Of a stretch of DNA of 64,000 nucleotides, positions 1 through 12,160 are shown piece after piece; position 1 is the stretch's first letter, and every line of letters starts with the position of its first letter. The DNA comes from Tilletia caries. Taxonomy: Eukaryota; Basidiomycota; Exobasidiomycetes; Tilletiales; Tilletiaceae. The notes beneath the pieces were generated by a model. It was not told the DNA's origin and did not search any database. It saw only the letters and a program-made list of their open reading frames with translations. A program made the position numbers and the translations under genes. The DNA is taken from assembly GCA_032718865.1 (NCBI GenBank), contig JALUTQ010000045.1:1674001-1738000 (forward strand). The letters run 5' to 3'.

Positions 1-389
1 GAGGCATTTGCAACCCGTGAGGAGGCGCGTCCGCTGATAGCTGTTATGCTGCATACCACAGTCTTCCTTGGAATGTCAGTGTCGATGGACTTCGCTCGCT
101 GACCTGATCCCAACGACCCTCGGGCCAACCCAGACTCGGTTCTGCCTTTCCACAGGCCAAACCTTGCGAGCACCACACGGCCCCAGGCATATGGGTGGTC
201 TGGCATGCTGTATCCGCTCCGTTCTTCATACTGACCACTTGCTTGACGCGCTTGCAAGGTTAAAAAGCTCACTGCTGATCGTTCTCAGAATTCCCTTCAC
301 TTCCCTTTCCTCGACAGCAACTGAACTCTCTTGATATATCGATCTCCCTTCCGACCCACTCAGCTATAAAATCATCGTCACTCTGCAAG

Positions 390-1179
390 ATGCACTTCCG
401 CATCCTCGCCGTCTTCTCCGCCCTCCTACTCTCCCCTGGCGTCTTCTCCGCCAGCGCCTCTTCACTTCAAGTGATTGCCGATCGGGTCGGGCTACAGCAG
501 CGCATGGTCCACCAAGTGCCTCCAGCTGCGATCGAGAGCAAGCTCAGCAGCATCGCCAAACAGGCCACGTCCAACTTCAAGCTCGACATCACTCGGTTCC
601 GAAGGCTCAACAAACTACAGAAGAAGCAGGCGAAGAGCGGGAAGCTTCTCGACGAGGTGAAGCCTACATTCGACCAGGTCGCGTCTCACTTTCGACTTGC
701 GGGTGCCCAGCTTTCCAACTTGGCGACGACCTCGTCTGGTGCTTCCAATACACGAGACGCCCGCGCGTTTGTCGAGCAGAGGGATCGACGGTCGAACACC
801 CTCACGCCCGTTATTCAGGGCTTGACGAGCGGTTTCGACGTCCTCGTTTCGCAAGTTGTCGATTTGCTCAAGATTACTCTCGACAAGCTCGACTTGAATG
901 TAGTCCTTGATTTGATCGAGGGACTCGCGTCTGCGGTACTCTCGCTCAAGAATGGCCTTCAGCAGCTGTTGGACATTGCTGGCAATACTCTCGGAGACAT
1001 CTTGGACCCCATCCTTCAGCTTGTCGGTCACCTCTTAGGTATGTAGTCCTAAATGTCTTTTCACTCTGCCCCAAGCGGCTCTGCTGAATGCTCTACCCTC
1101 TTCTCACTCGACGACAGATGACCTCGCAAGACCTCGTGGACGACGAGCGAGCGGCACCAGCGCACCTCAGGCAGCGTAG
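390..1179 (+). CDS. secreted alpha-helical protein (one-domain member of local family)
   Basis: Spliced gene: exon 1 390-1038, intron 1039-1117 (gtatgt..acag), exon 2 1118-1179, giving 236 residues. Without the splice the frame stops two codons after the donor; the spliced form adds a basic tail. The first 20-24 residues (MHFRILAVFSALLLSPGVFS) are a clear signal peptide. The middle (about 60-115) is a charged helix, followed by an Arg-rich segment (VEQRDRR), then a long Leu/Val-rich amphipathic stretch (about 145-217). The same plan occurs in each half of the 8861 gene and in the 11426 gene, and the splice position before an Asp-Gly/Asp-Asp is shared with the 8861 gene. The small secreted helical HsbA / cell-wall galactomannoprotein class is the nearest family I can suggest, unproven. 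It is not present in the inverted copy near 46-51 kb. Confidence 0.8.
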
Positions 1180-1940
1180 CGTTGATGATGCGGTATGGAC
1201 TCTTGAAGTCAATGCAGCTCCGTCCCCAAAGGACAGCCCCCCTCCCCCCTGATGCCTGATGAGGGAGGAGCTGCCAATGAATGGTCTCCCCCCAGGACCC
1301 TGATTTTGATTATGTAGAGTTGGGATTGATTCAAGTCGCCGTGTTCGAATTTCCCACCCTTCGCTTCGGAACCTTCATTCAACGTTTTGTTCCTTCAAAT
1401 TGATCACGAATTCCATTCCCCACCTCCCCGCGCTCAGGCCACCATATGTATATACATGACTCCCTCTCCTCCCAGCAGCCACCACCTTCGATCGCCTTCA
1501 ATAAGCCGCCTTAGTCAAGATTGCTGGCATTGATAAGCATGCTCCAGTCTATGCATAGGTGTGTCCCCGTGATCGTGACTCCGTGGTCAGCGGCCAGCGC
1601 GCTGCACGCGTAAACTTCTTATACACGGTGAGTTGGGAAGCGTCGAATTGACCGCGGCGAATGAATGGAAGGCTTGTTGAAGCTCGCTCCGTGCTGGGGC
1701 CTGGCCGCCTGGCCCCCTTGCTGGGCTTGCTGGGGTGCTGAGAAGAAAATACCAGCGGCGAATAGATAAACGCGCTCGAGCCATCCAGCTTCCATCCTGC
1801 AGCGGAAAGGATATAAAGAGCTGCTTGTTCTCGTCCTGCGCGTGCATCTTCTCTAACCCTTACCCCCCACAGCTTCTCTGACCACCCTCACATCCTCCTC
1901 CTCTCTTCATCCACACTCCTTCTCGCTCGAACCATTCATC
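1180..1940. promoter_or_regulatory. THI4 upstream region
   Basis: No gene is seen here. A TATA-like box (tataaag) lies at 1812-1818, about 125 bases before the THI4 start, and the leader just before the ATG is pyrimidine-rich. At 1732-1758 the words ggggtgctgaga and ataccagcgg occur close together. They resemble conserved TPP-aptamer words, but the middle conserved part is missing (see findings). Confidence 0.5.
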
Positions 1941-3638
<1,698 letters not shown>

Positions 3639-4079
3639 GGGTTCAGCCCAACGTGTGCTCGCATGAGCTCCTTCAACCGCGCCTCGAAGTCACCTTGTGC
3701 AGCCACAAGCTTTCTCGGTTCCCTTTCTTCCAGAAGTTCCCAACGAAGAAACTCAATAATGAAACAAACGTCGATCACCTTTTCTCAGTGGCTGCTTCCG
3801 GTCTGACATCGACACGGATATAAGGGGCAGGGATTGTTTCGAAGATGTCCGCCCTGCACTCATCAGATGACTTTGAACTTTGGAAGTTTGAACGCATCAG
3901 GTCAGCGCGGTCAGCCGTGGTCGGTGGGACGGCGTGGGCGAGGTACATATAGGAGCGTGTGCGTCTTCGGTTATTTACTCCCCCAGCCACACCTTGTATT
4001 AGCCTGTGCTACGTATATGTGATTGATCACCGACACACGCTGCTGCACAAGGTTAAGCATGCATGCATCAGTCATTTCA
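3639..4079. other. THI4 3' flank
   Basis: Untranslated 3' region of THI4, with no gene seen. It is conserved almost base for base in inverted arm B (about 50286-50726), where it runs straight into sequence matching 7889 onward. Confidence 0.6.
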
Positions 4080-4129
4080 CAAGTCTGGAAGGGCCTTCGG
4101 CCCACCGCCCAACCGTGGCCCGTGGAGTT

Positions 4130-4900
4130 TGGACTGACCTAATCGGTCATGAACCTCAGCAAAAAGTTGCGGCGGTAAACCAGAGGTATACCGGCGGCTG
4201 TATCCATGCCTCTGTATCGCCGCTGGTATACCTCCGACTTTATCGCTGGATCGCCGCTGGTTTTTGCTCACTCTGTCCGGTTGGCCGCTGGTCACCATCT
4301 GAGCGAATAAGACTCGTTTCTACACCCGGCGGTTCTCGGCGGCAGCTCAGCGGCTATGCCGCTACCCCATCCTCACCGCCTCACCGTTCCTGGCGGCGTC
4401 ACCCATTTGTCCGTCTGTGCGGACACCCGTCCGTCCTGCCTCAGGTTGCAGCGCCTGTCCCTACACTCTGCCAGCCTGCACACGGGTGACTACATCCTCA
4501 GCGTGCCATCTGTTCTCGTCACTCCCATGTAGAAATCGCGTTAAACGACGTTGTTGCGTCTTTTTTTCACGATCACCTTGCTCCATTTTGCTGCAGGGAC
4601 GGTTCGGACTTAACATAAAAAAAATTCCACGTGGGCTTCGCTAACCATTCGCGGGGAGAAACGGCTGTTGCCAACCAGGGGCGGTTGACAGCCGGTGAAT
4701 GAGTGTCATGATGTCATCCATTTTGTAGGTTGCCGTGACAACGCCACGGCAACCCGCCGGTTGCCGCCGATGTACAGACGGTGGTCAGCGGTTCACCACA
4801 ACCTGGCTGGAAGGCCGCTGGGTAACCGCAGGTGGACCGCCGCTAACCCGCCGTAGCAAAACGGATTTTTTGCTGAGCATGAACATGTGGCATTCTGGCC
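4130..4900. repeat. CCGCTGG-rich imperfect inverted repeat block
   Basis: Many copies of gccgctgg and its complement are spread over this stretch. Short segments near both ends (a run like ctcagcaaaaa followed by gcggcgg-type sequence) match each other in inverted orientation. This looks like a decayed TIR element, but I cannot define its ends. Confidence 0.35.
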
Positions 4901-5420
4901 GCTGGCGGGCTTCCGGCATTCAGGCGATGGATCAATCAATAATGGGCTCGAATTGCATGAAGTAAGAGGAAGTGTGGAACAGAAAACAGAGGCATAGATC
5001 ATAGATGTGACTGCTTGATTGAGAATGCTGCTCTGAAGGGGGCTCATGGTGAGTATACGTGCCTAAAAAGATCCCGCGACGCACTACTGCTGCTGGCTGC
5101 TGCTGCCTGCTTGGGCGGCGGCGTGACGCGAGTGGGTAACGCCGTTAGATCGGATGGATGGTGGAGCTGTGGGCCTGTGGCCTGTGGGGGGAGACGAAGA
5201 AGGACGCACAATCCTGGAGGGAGTAGGGACGGAGATGCCGTCCATGTTCCAGTGTACGGTGGATATGGACGGAATGGGCTCCTGGATGTATATCGACCTC
5301 GACGCCCGCAAGGATGGCGGCTATCTCGGTCTCTAGAAGATTCAGGAGACTGGAGAGATGCTAGCAGACTGCAGAGGTAAGAGTCAGAACGTCAGAACAG
5401 CGTTGTAGCGAACGGAAATA

Positions 5421-6600
5421 CTCTCTAACACTCACATAAGTCGGTTGTTGAGAATGTGGACTGCGGCCCGCAATGCTTTGAAAAGTGCAGCTTGCTAGAA
5501 AGGTGGTGGAAGCGAAAGGTTGAAAAAAAGAACATGGCATGGCGTGCGCGGTCCTGTAGAGACGTGGGAATTATTAGCAAAAATGCACAGGATGCAACGT
5601 GAGAACTGCGGCCTGGAACTTGGTAGACATTACGCAAGCAACCTCCTGACCTGCAACATATCACCTTGGCAGTTGGCTTAAAGCCCAGAAGTGGGAAATG
5701 GTCAGTGTTGCGTCAGGTGGGTCTGAATGAGGAACAGTCACAATTTCTAGCACTGTGTACACACCTGATCGACACCCTGTTAGGCGAGGAAGTCAAGCCG
5801 ATCATCCTTGTTCTGCAAGAAGCCGCAACGTCCTTCCCGTTCACCGTCTTGTTGCTGTAGTAGTATGGACAGTAACGTGGGCGTCACTCTGCTTGACACC
5901 CTGCAGCACGCCGTACGCGTCCGTCAAGCAGCTCGCCCGCCGAGCCAAGGACCACACCTCGACATTCTGGCGGAGCTTCTTCGACTCAAAGATAATGTTG
6001 CGGGCCATCTGGTCGAAGGAGGCCGCCAAAGCCAGCGTACCCGGCATAAACGACAGCACCCAATCCGCAATCGGCACTCATTGACTTGGAAGGTCCGCTG
6101 GCGTGTCGGTAGCGTAGGTAGGAGAGGTACTTATATTCCGGCGGGACGGTGACGTTGGCTCGGGTCGGCAGGGAAGATAGGATCGAGATCAAGGAGGATT
6201 TGACGAACATGTCCTTCGAGCTGGTAGTGAAGGTCGTTTCGTTGCGCTTGGTGCCAATGGAGACGGTGCTGCCTCCGGGAAGCAGGCTGCACTCTGCAGG
6301 ACAGTGGAGGCATCCGCTCGGGCGGTTATGGATCGTTTGGATTGCTGTTGGATGCGTCGACGGCGTTGTTAGCCAGCAGGCCGAATGCCGCGAGGGCAAG
6401 GTTCAGAACTCTCATTGTTCCAAGAAGGGAGGGGGGAAGGGGGAGGGAGGGAAGAAGATTGGGGATTGATGAATGCTACACTCACAGAAGTTGATTGTTG
6501 ATACTGCAGGCTGCGGTCTGCCGCGCGTAATGCTTTGCGGCTTGCTGGAAACTTGTGGAAGGCGGAAGCGAAAGATGGAGGAAAAGATGGCATGATCAAC
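5421..6600. repeat. pair of diverged direct repeats
   Basis: About 125 bases at 5421-5545 and 6470-6600 share ordered words (cactcacaGAAGTtgattgtt-like start, ctgcggtctgc, aatgcttt, cttgctgga, ggaagcgaaag). A second pair lies at 5636-5720 and 7561-7640 (ttacgcaagcaac, atcaccttgg). Both pairs point to an old tandem copy of a minus-strand gene and its upstream region. Confidence 0.5.
5841..6412 (-). pseudogene. remnant of a secreted-protein gene
   Basis: On the minus strand an ATG at 6412 opens a perfect-looking signal peptide (MRVLNLALAAFGLLANNAVDA), but the frame stops after 29 codons. Another frame downstream (6300-5990) continues with CPAECSLLPGGSTVSIG and Asn-X-Thr sites, and a third (6077-5841) is open for 78 codons. 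No splice joins them convincingly. I read it as a broken secreted-protein gene without known relatives. Confidence 0.35.
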
Positions 6601-6735
6601 GATGTGCGAAGAGTGAAGACAAAATTGAGGGGAGATGGGTATATGGATTATGGTATGATAAGGAAAAAAGACAGATGAGGGACGCGATGCTTTGAGCGAT
6701 GATTGTCGAATGTAGAGCTGCGAAGCAGGCGGACT

Positions 6736-7490
6736 GCACTGCGAAAACGGGATAGGTATTCATTAGTGTCAACACCTCTACAATACCTAGGTATTGTACC
6801 CCCCTCAATACCCTATGTCAATGAGTGAACCCATTTGCAAGTTTTCAACACCTACTTTAGTGCCCAAATTAGCGCTATGGTAGCCTTCCCAGCACACACT
6901 AAAAGTCACTGGAGTTCACGGGGTGTTACAAACTTGCCACACCTGCCAAAATAAGGTGGAGAGTGAGGTGTATCATGCGCCCAGGGCCCCAGGCGATACA
7001 GAGCGTAGATGGCGTTGGTCCGATGTCATCGTGACCCAGTCTGCCCACGCACGTGTGGATGCCTTTCCACCTAGTCCCAGCTCCCCTGCACAGCTGTACT
7101 GACACACAGCTTCCTCACAGCATGTACATACGTGTAGCATTACTTAAAAACGAGGTTTGGTGTCTTCAAAATGCAGCATCGCTCTGGTCAGAAAAAAGTT
7201 ATGAATGCTTTCAGAATCAGGTAGAAACCCTAGAAACCACTCGTCCGGGTCATACAGAATTCCCAATCGAGGAAACTGAGCAGTCTTTGGGTAACGGAGC
7301 TAGTAGTGATGATAGCTCGATCGGGCAGAATGAAGCGAGATTTAGATCCACAAAAGTGAGGTATAGATTGATTTTGACAATACCTCTACAATAGGTTGTA
7401 GGTGTTGGGGAACCCCCCCAATACCCTCACAATACGTAAGAAGGTATTGTGAACAATACCATCAAAATAGGTACCCCGTTTTCGCAGTGC
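6736..7490. mobile_element. MITE-like element with terminal inverted repeats
   Basis: The left end gcactgcgaaaacgggatag (6736) is mirrored at the right end (finishing 7490): the complement reads gcactgcgaaaacggggtac. Further in, the word caataccctc/gtattg recurs in both orientations. The element is 755 bases with no transposase. I see no clear target-site duplication, so the superfamily is unassigned. Confidence 0.65.
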
Positions 7491-8736
7491 TGGTTGAGAT
7501 CAATAGGGAAGCGTACAGGATAAGACTCACTTGACAGCTGAGAGGCGGTGGTCAGTAAGTCAGTTACGCAAGCAACAAATCACCTTGGTCAGAGGTCAGA
7601 AGTCCAGGAGTGGGTCATGGTCAGTGATTCAGTGTTGGCAGTGATTTTGCCGCGTTGGCCGATGGCCATGGAGATTGGAGATTCTCGCAGACCACAGAGA
7701 ATCAACAGGCAACGTTGTTGACAGTTGAATGGAAGATGGAGGCGGGGAGGGGGAGTGCCGGAGTGGGGGATGAACGGCTGCGGGCCTTTACGGACCGGCC
7801 TCGACCGACATGAAGGAAGATGATGAAATGAGATGAGGTGGCGACGATATGAGGCAAGAGACTCGACTACAGCTTTAACATATCTAGGATATTTCATGCA
7901 GCATGGCGCTGTTTCATTTCACAGAACTCTTGTTTTAGAGGCCATCGCATGCATGTCCAATTGTCCATTATTTGCGGACCCGGAAGATTCCGACGAAGGT
8001 TCCTGAAAAGAAAGCACATTTACCCGAGCACGCCTGTCCTCCCTGCTCGCTAGTAGTCGCCCCTGCAATAAGTTCCTGTCGGCTACCAAGTCCCGACCCG
8101 CCCTTTGCTTCTTCTCGCGCTTTCCAACGAGGCGAGCACAGATCGTGCGCACATCACACCACCGAGACGAGACTGACTAAGTGACCACGCTACTGACCAG
8201 GCTAACGAAGGTGTCCGAGAAGGTGCACTTCTGAGTTCTGACGCTCTGACGAGTGACGACATCCATGGCTGTTGGCACCGTGGCGGACCTCTCCTAGCTT
8301 CAAGATCCCAAGCCTCCAGACTCAAGCTAGGAGTGGAGGAAGCCCCTACTGCGGCAATCCTGCTGCATTCATGTCATGCTATTTACTCTGTCGGCTGTCC
8401 TCGCCCCTCGGGAAGAGGATGCGAGACTGCGATAGACATCATTATGTATTGCCTTATTGGACCTTTCCAGGCACACCTCCACACGATGATCGGTCCGAGT
8501 CAGGATATCGCTCGAGCTCGAGCTTCCAGGCGAGAGCTCCGCTTAGTTCGACAATGGTGGACCGAGGCGACTTGCTGGCGAGTTGGGGCTTGGAGCTTGG
8601 GACTCTTGCCCGCCCAGTGCGCGCTCTACGCTTTTTCCACGCTCGGTGCTGACGCGCTCATGACGTTCCTTAACTTCTGCACCAGAGACTACAGGCAGTG
8701 GTGTCCTTCTTGGACGAAGGAACAGGGGGCCTTGCG
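7491..8736. other. upstream region of the 8861 gene
   Basis: No gene is seen. From 7889 onward the sequence is shared with arm B (to about 50280 on the other strand) with very few differences, so the promoter of the 8861 gene was duplicated with it. Confidence 0.5.
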
Positions 8737-8744
8737 TATAAATA
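8737..8744 (+). promoter_or_regulatory. TATA box of the 8861 gene
   Basis: tataaata, 117 bases before the start codon. The same box is kept in inverted arm B at 49432-49439. Confidence 0.6.
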
Positions 8745-8860
8745 GAAGAGCTCAACCTCCTCTCCCCTGACTTTCTCTTCACCCACATCTGCTACTTCAG
8801 CACAACCACTTTCATATCTATCCCCATACTCCCAACCCACACACACACACTTCTACCAAG

Positions 8861-10166
8861 ATGCAGCTCCGCCTTCCCTTCGTCGTTGCCGCTCTCGTTC
8901 TCACCACCGGCGCCGTCGCCGCCAGCATTCCTCAAGTTGAGGGTCTCGCCGTCCGCAGCCCCGCCGACTCCCTCGTCCAGGGCTCGGCCGCCGCTCCCCT
9001 CGAGGCTCGCGTGAGCAAGTCCCAGCTCGAGGCCAAGGCCGTCGCTCTCGCCAAGTCCGGCAAGGCGCAGATCGATGCCGACCTCGCCAAGCTCGAGGCT
9101 CTCCAGAAGCAGTCCAAGCCCTCCGAGGCTGAGGCTCGCAAGGCGTTCGGCACCCTCAACTCTCACCTCCACTCCATCGGACGCCAGTACGAGCAGCTCG
9201 CGACCCAGTACCACGAGTCTCCTTCGTCGCGCGACCTCGTTGAGCGACAGGCCCTCCTCCAGCCTGCGATTGCCGACCTGAACAAGAGCCTGAACAAGCT
9301 GCTTCCCCAGGTCCGGCTGCTCGTCCGCCACCTGACCACCAACCTCGGCCTCAACACGGTCTCGGTCATCGTCCGCCAGATCACCCCTGGGTTGAAGCAG
9401 ATCGACCTCGGCCTTGAGCAAATCCTCACCGTTCTCGGTGACGATCTCGGTCCCGGCCTTGTGGACCCCCTCCTCCGCACTGTCTTCGGCCTGCTTGGTG
9501 AGTGTTCCTTCAGCCCAGTCTAGTCTACGCTCCCTTTTTATGACTTATGAGTTACGAGCTGCTCGCTGACACGCTCTCATTCTTTCCACAGACGGTCTCG
9601 GACTTAACCTCAACGCTCGCGACCTGACTTTCGAGGACCGCGCTGTTTCCAAGTCGGCAGTCAAGTCTGAGATCACCAACTCCATGCAGCAGGCCAGCTC
9701 CGAGTTCAGCTCGGATTACGCCACCTTCAAGAAGCTCCTTGGCCAGAAGAAGGTGACCCAGTCCCAGTTCGACTCCGCCGTGAAGACTCTCCAGTCCCAC
9801 GCCGAGAAGACCACTGCAGAGGTCAAGAAGCTCGAGAAGAAGGCCCAGGCCTCGGGTCTCTCCAGCCGTGCTCAGCCCGGTGACCTCAACACTGCCGTTG
9901 CCGGTCTGATTGCCGACCTCAACAAGGTCCTGCCCCTCGTCGACTCCCTTGTCCACAAGGTCGTCGGTGACCTCGAGCTCAACGCGGTCAACCAGCTCGT
10001 GGACGCGCTCACACCCACCCTGGTCACTTTGATTGGCGCCGTCGAGGCCTTGCTCGCCGGTCTCGCACCCGGTCTCTCTGGCCTGGTCAACCCCCTTCTC
10101 GGCCTCGTGAACGGCCTGACCAAGTCGCTCGGCATCGACCTCAACAACGACACCGGCCGGCTATGA
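8861..10166 (+). CDS. secreted two-domain alpha-helical protein, arm A copy
   Basis: Exon 1 8861-9497, intron 9498-9591, exon 2 9592-10166; 403 residues. A signal peptide (MQLRLPFVVAALVLTTGAVAA) is followed by two similar modules. Module 1: charged helix (about 45-115), Arg-containing break (DLVERQ), hydrophobic amphipathic tail (about 135-212). Module 2 begins after the intron with the same order: a Lys/Glu-rich helix (about 225-300), break (SSRAQPGD), hydrophobic tail to the C-terminus. The intron sits exactly between the modules, so the gene looks like a fused tandem duplicate of the one-domain form at 390. The arm B copy (48011-49315) differs at two residues (Thr/Ile in the signal peptide, Glu/Lys in the break). 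Function unknown; surface-active or cell-wall binding is an inference from amphipathicity. Confidence 0.88.
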
Positions 10167-11271
10167 ACGGTTCGGACCAGGAGCATCCAACTAGAACAAA
10201 CCAACGTCGTCTTTTCATAGACCTGATATTCCGCAATTTCCCATTCGCATTATTGTATTCAGCTTAGATTTCCCAATTGAACCATGACCTCAGACCTAGT
10301 CATGCATGTCGTCGTACTTCAAAACCCTGTCCAATCCCGGGCATAAGTCTGCAGTGCACCGAGCGATGCACCGATTCCACCGGTGTTACACGGAATATGA
10401 AGCAAAGAAGATACGTTCGAGTCTCGCAACGCTCATCAGAGTTCGCAGTAAGTACTGCCGCCTGCTTGCTGTCCAGAAAAAGCCACGGCGAAACGAGCCT
10501 GCTTGGTTATGCAGTAAGCGGCGAGGCAGCCGGCGCTGCGCTGGGAGGTTCACCGAACCTGTGCGGATTAAGGACAGGCGCAGGACGCGAAACACCCTTT
10601 GAGCGGCCGGCCTAAATTTTTCCACCATCATCTCAGCTGACAGCTACCGACATGCAGCTCTCCCACGACCGGAGCAACGTGCGGGCTTCCGTTCTGAGAA
10701 TTGGGGTCCGAACGACATCGCTCGGCGCGACAGCAGGCTGACCCTCTTCCCTTTCCCGTGTTCTGATTCATGTCGATACAGCGCTGACTGCGTGCCAACC
10801 ATTTCCACCTGCAGGCAGCAGACCTCATTTGAGATGTGCGTTCAGAAGGACTCCTGCACGAAACGGAACCGGACGAGCGTACACTCACTGTGCATGGTCG
10901 GACCTGACTGCGAGAACGGCCGGCAGCACGCACGCCGGCTCCCGCCTTTCTCTTCTTGGAGTGACACTTCCTGGCGCGGTTTCGATCGTTCACTTCCTCG
11001 GCATCCGCTCAATGCATGGGCCTCCGGAAATGACTGCTTGCAGATGCGGCTGGAGTGGGTCGGCTGCCTCCTGCATTCATCTTCTCTCATCTTTTGCCTT
11101 GACTGTGCTGATGCTTTCGCCCGTTCGCAGACGGAATCTTGGATGAAGGGCATGCACCGATCCAAATCTGGACTCTGTTGGGAAGCATGGCGGCCGTGCA
11201 ACGCTTCACCTTCCGTGCGCAGTGCAGGCCAGGACAGCTGCGTGGTGGGCGGGGCAACTAGACCAGAAAGG
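10167..11271. other. spacer between secreted genes
   Basis: No gene is seen. Words around 10715-10930 (ctcggcgcg, cgctgactgc, gcgttcagaagg) recur in inverted order near 47280-47460, showing that this spacer belongs to the duplication but has diverged far more than the 8861 gene beside it. Confidence 0.5.
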
Positions 11272-11278
11272 TATAAAG
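11272..11278 (+). promoter_or_regulatory. TATA box of the 11426 gene
   Basis: tataaag, about 150 bases before the start, followed by a pyrimidine-rich, ca-repeat-containing leader. Confidence 0.5.
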
Positions 11279-11425
11279 CTGCCCAGCTGACCTCTTCCCT
11301 TTGCCTTTGATCCCAGCAGCATCACCTCTTCCTCATCCTCCTGTGCTCTCATACACACCTTCACACACACACACACATACAGACACTTTTCTTCATTCAC
11401 CTCTGCCACCTTCTTTCTTCGCAAG

Positions 11426-12160
11426 ATGCACTTCACCCTCCCTCTCGTCTTCACGGCGCTCCTCTTTGCCACTGGCTCGGTCGCTGCCAATATTCCGCAG
11501 TTCTCCACGGAGACATCCGCCGCTCTGGCCTCTCGAGCCGACGGCCCCGGACGCAATCACGACCAGGTCTCTATCAAGGACCGTTCCATCGTCGACGGCA
11601 CCGACGATCTCAAGGACCTCTCCGCCCGGGACTACCACTCTCCCAGCTTCGGCAAGTCCCGCGGCATCCATGCCAAGGTCCACGAGGTCATGCGCCAGGT
11701 CCACAGGGACTTCCTAGGCGACCAGCTTCGGGTCATGCATCTGGCTATCAAGCACGACGCGACCGACGCGGAGAAGCACAACGTTGCTCACACCTTCGAA
11801 CGGCACCTTCAGGTCAACATCGGGAAGGTCCAGACCCTCACCAAAGACGTCGTTGCCGCCAAACAATCTGGTCTTGCTCGCCGTCAGGATGCCACGGTCC
11901 CCGCCCTCCAGCAGCTCCTGGAAAGCATTGGCACCTTGGTCCAGGCCGTTCTCGCTGGCGTTTTAGGCCTTGTTACTGCGCTTCTGCAGGTGATCATCGC
12001 CCTGGTGACTGACCTCCAGTCAGCCATCGCTGCGCTCCTTCGGGCTCTCGGACTCGGCGGAAGCGGCTCCACTGCATCTTCCGATGTCCTTCCAACGCCT
12101 CCTGCCTCAGCACTGGGCCCGTCCACCGTCCCGGCGCCTTTCCCCGCACCGGCAGTCTAG
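11426..12160 (+). CDS. secreted helical protein with Pro/Ala tail
   Basis: Single exon, 244 residues. A signal peptide (MHFTLPLVFTALLFATGSVA) precedes a charged helical region (about 80-150, with DATDAEKHN), an Arg-Arg-Gln break (LARRQDA), and a hydrophobic helical tail (about 160-215). The last 25 residues are Pro/Ala/Ser-rich. The stop is TAG at 12158-12160, but the same frame stays open for 37 more codons of Pro/Ala-rich sequence to a TGA at 12272-12274. This suggests a recent nonsense change or read-through. It is a paralogue of the minus-strand gene at 46281-46880; the first 33 residues are almost identical and the rest is strongly diverged. Confidence 0.82.
   Translation: MHFTLPLVFTALLFATGSVAANIPQFSTETSAALASRADGPGRNHDQVSIKDRSIVDGTDDLKDLSARDYHSPSFGKSRGIHAKVHEVMRQVHRDFLGDQLRVMHLAIKHDATDAEKHNVAHTFERHLQVNIGKVQTLTKDVVAAKQSGLARRQDATVPALQQLLESIGTLVQAVLAGVLGLVTALLQVIIALVTDLQSAIAALLRALGLGGSGSTASSDVLPTPPASALGPSTVPAPFPAPAV

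Larger units (their letters stand above)
4080..7888. other. accessory block present only in arm A
   Basis: This 3.8 kb is missing from the otherwise near-identical arm B, where sequence equal to 4079 joins sequence equal to 7889. It holds a repeat block rich in ccgctgg / ccggcgg words (about 4130-4900), two diverged direct copies of a 125-base stretch (5421-5545 and 6470-6600), a signal-peptide remnant on the minus strand (start 6412), and a TIR element (6736-7490). No intact gene is recognisable. No target-site duplication is seen; only one or two bases are shared at the join. Confidence 0.7.

Noticed and set aside
8792..9421. Long open frame on the strand opposite the two-domain secreted gene (and its mirror at 48755-49384)
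   Set aside because: It is the antisense shadow of a GC-rich, Leu/Glu-biased coding region. No signal, domain or splice pattern of its own.
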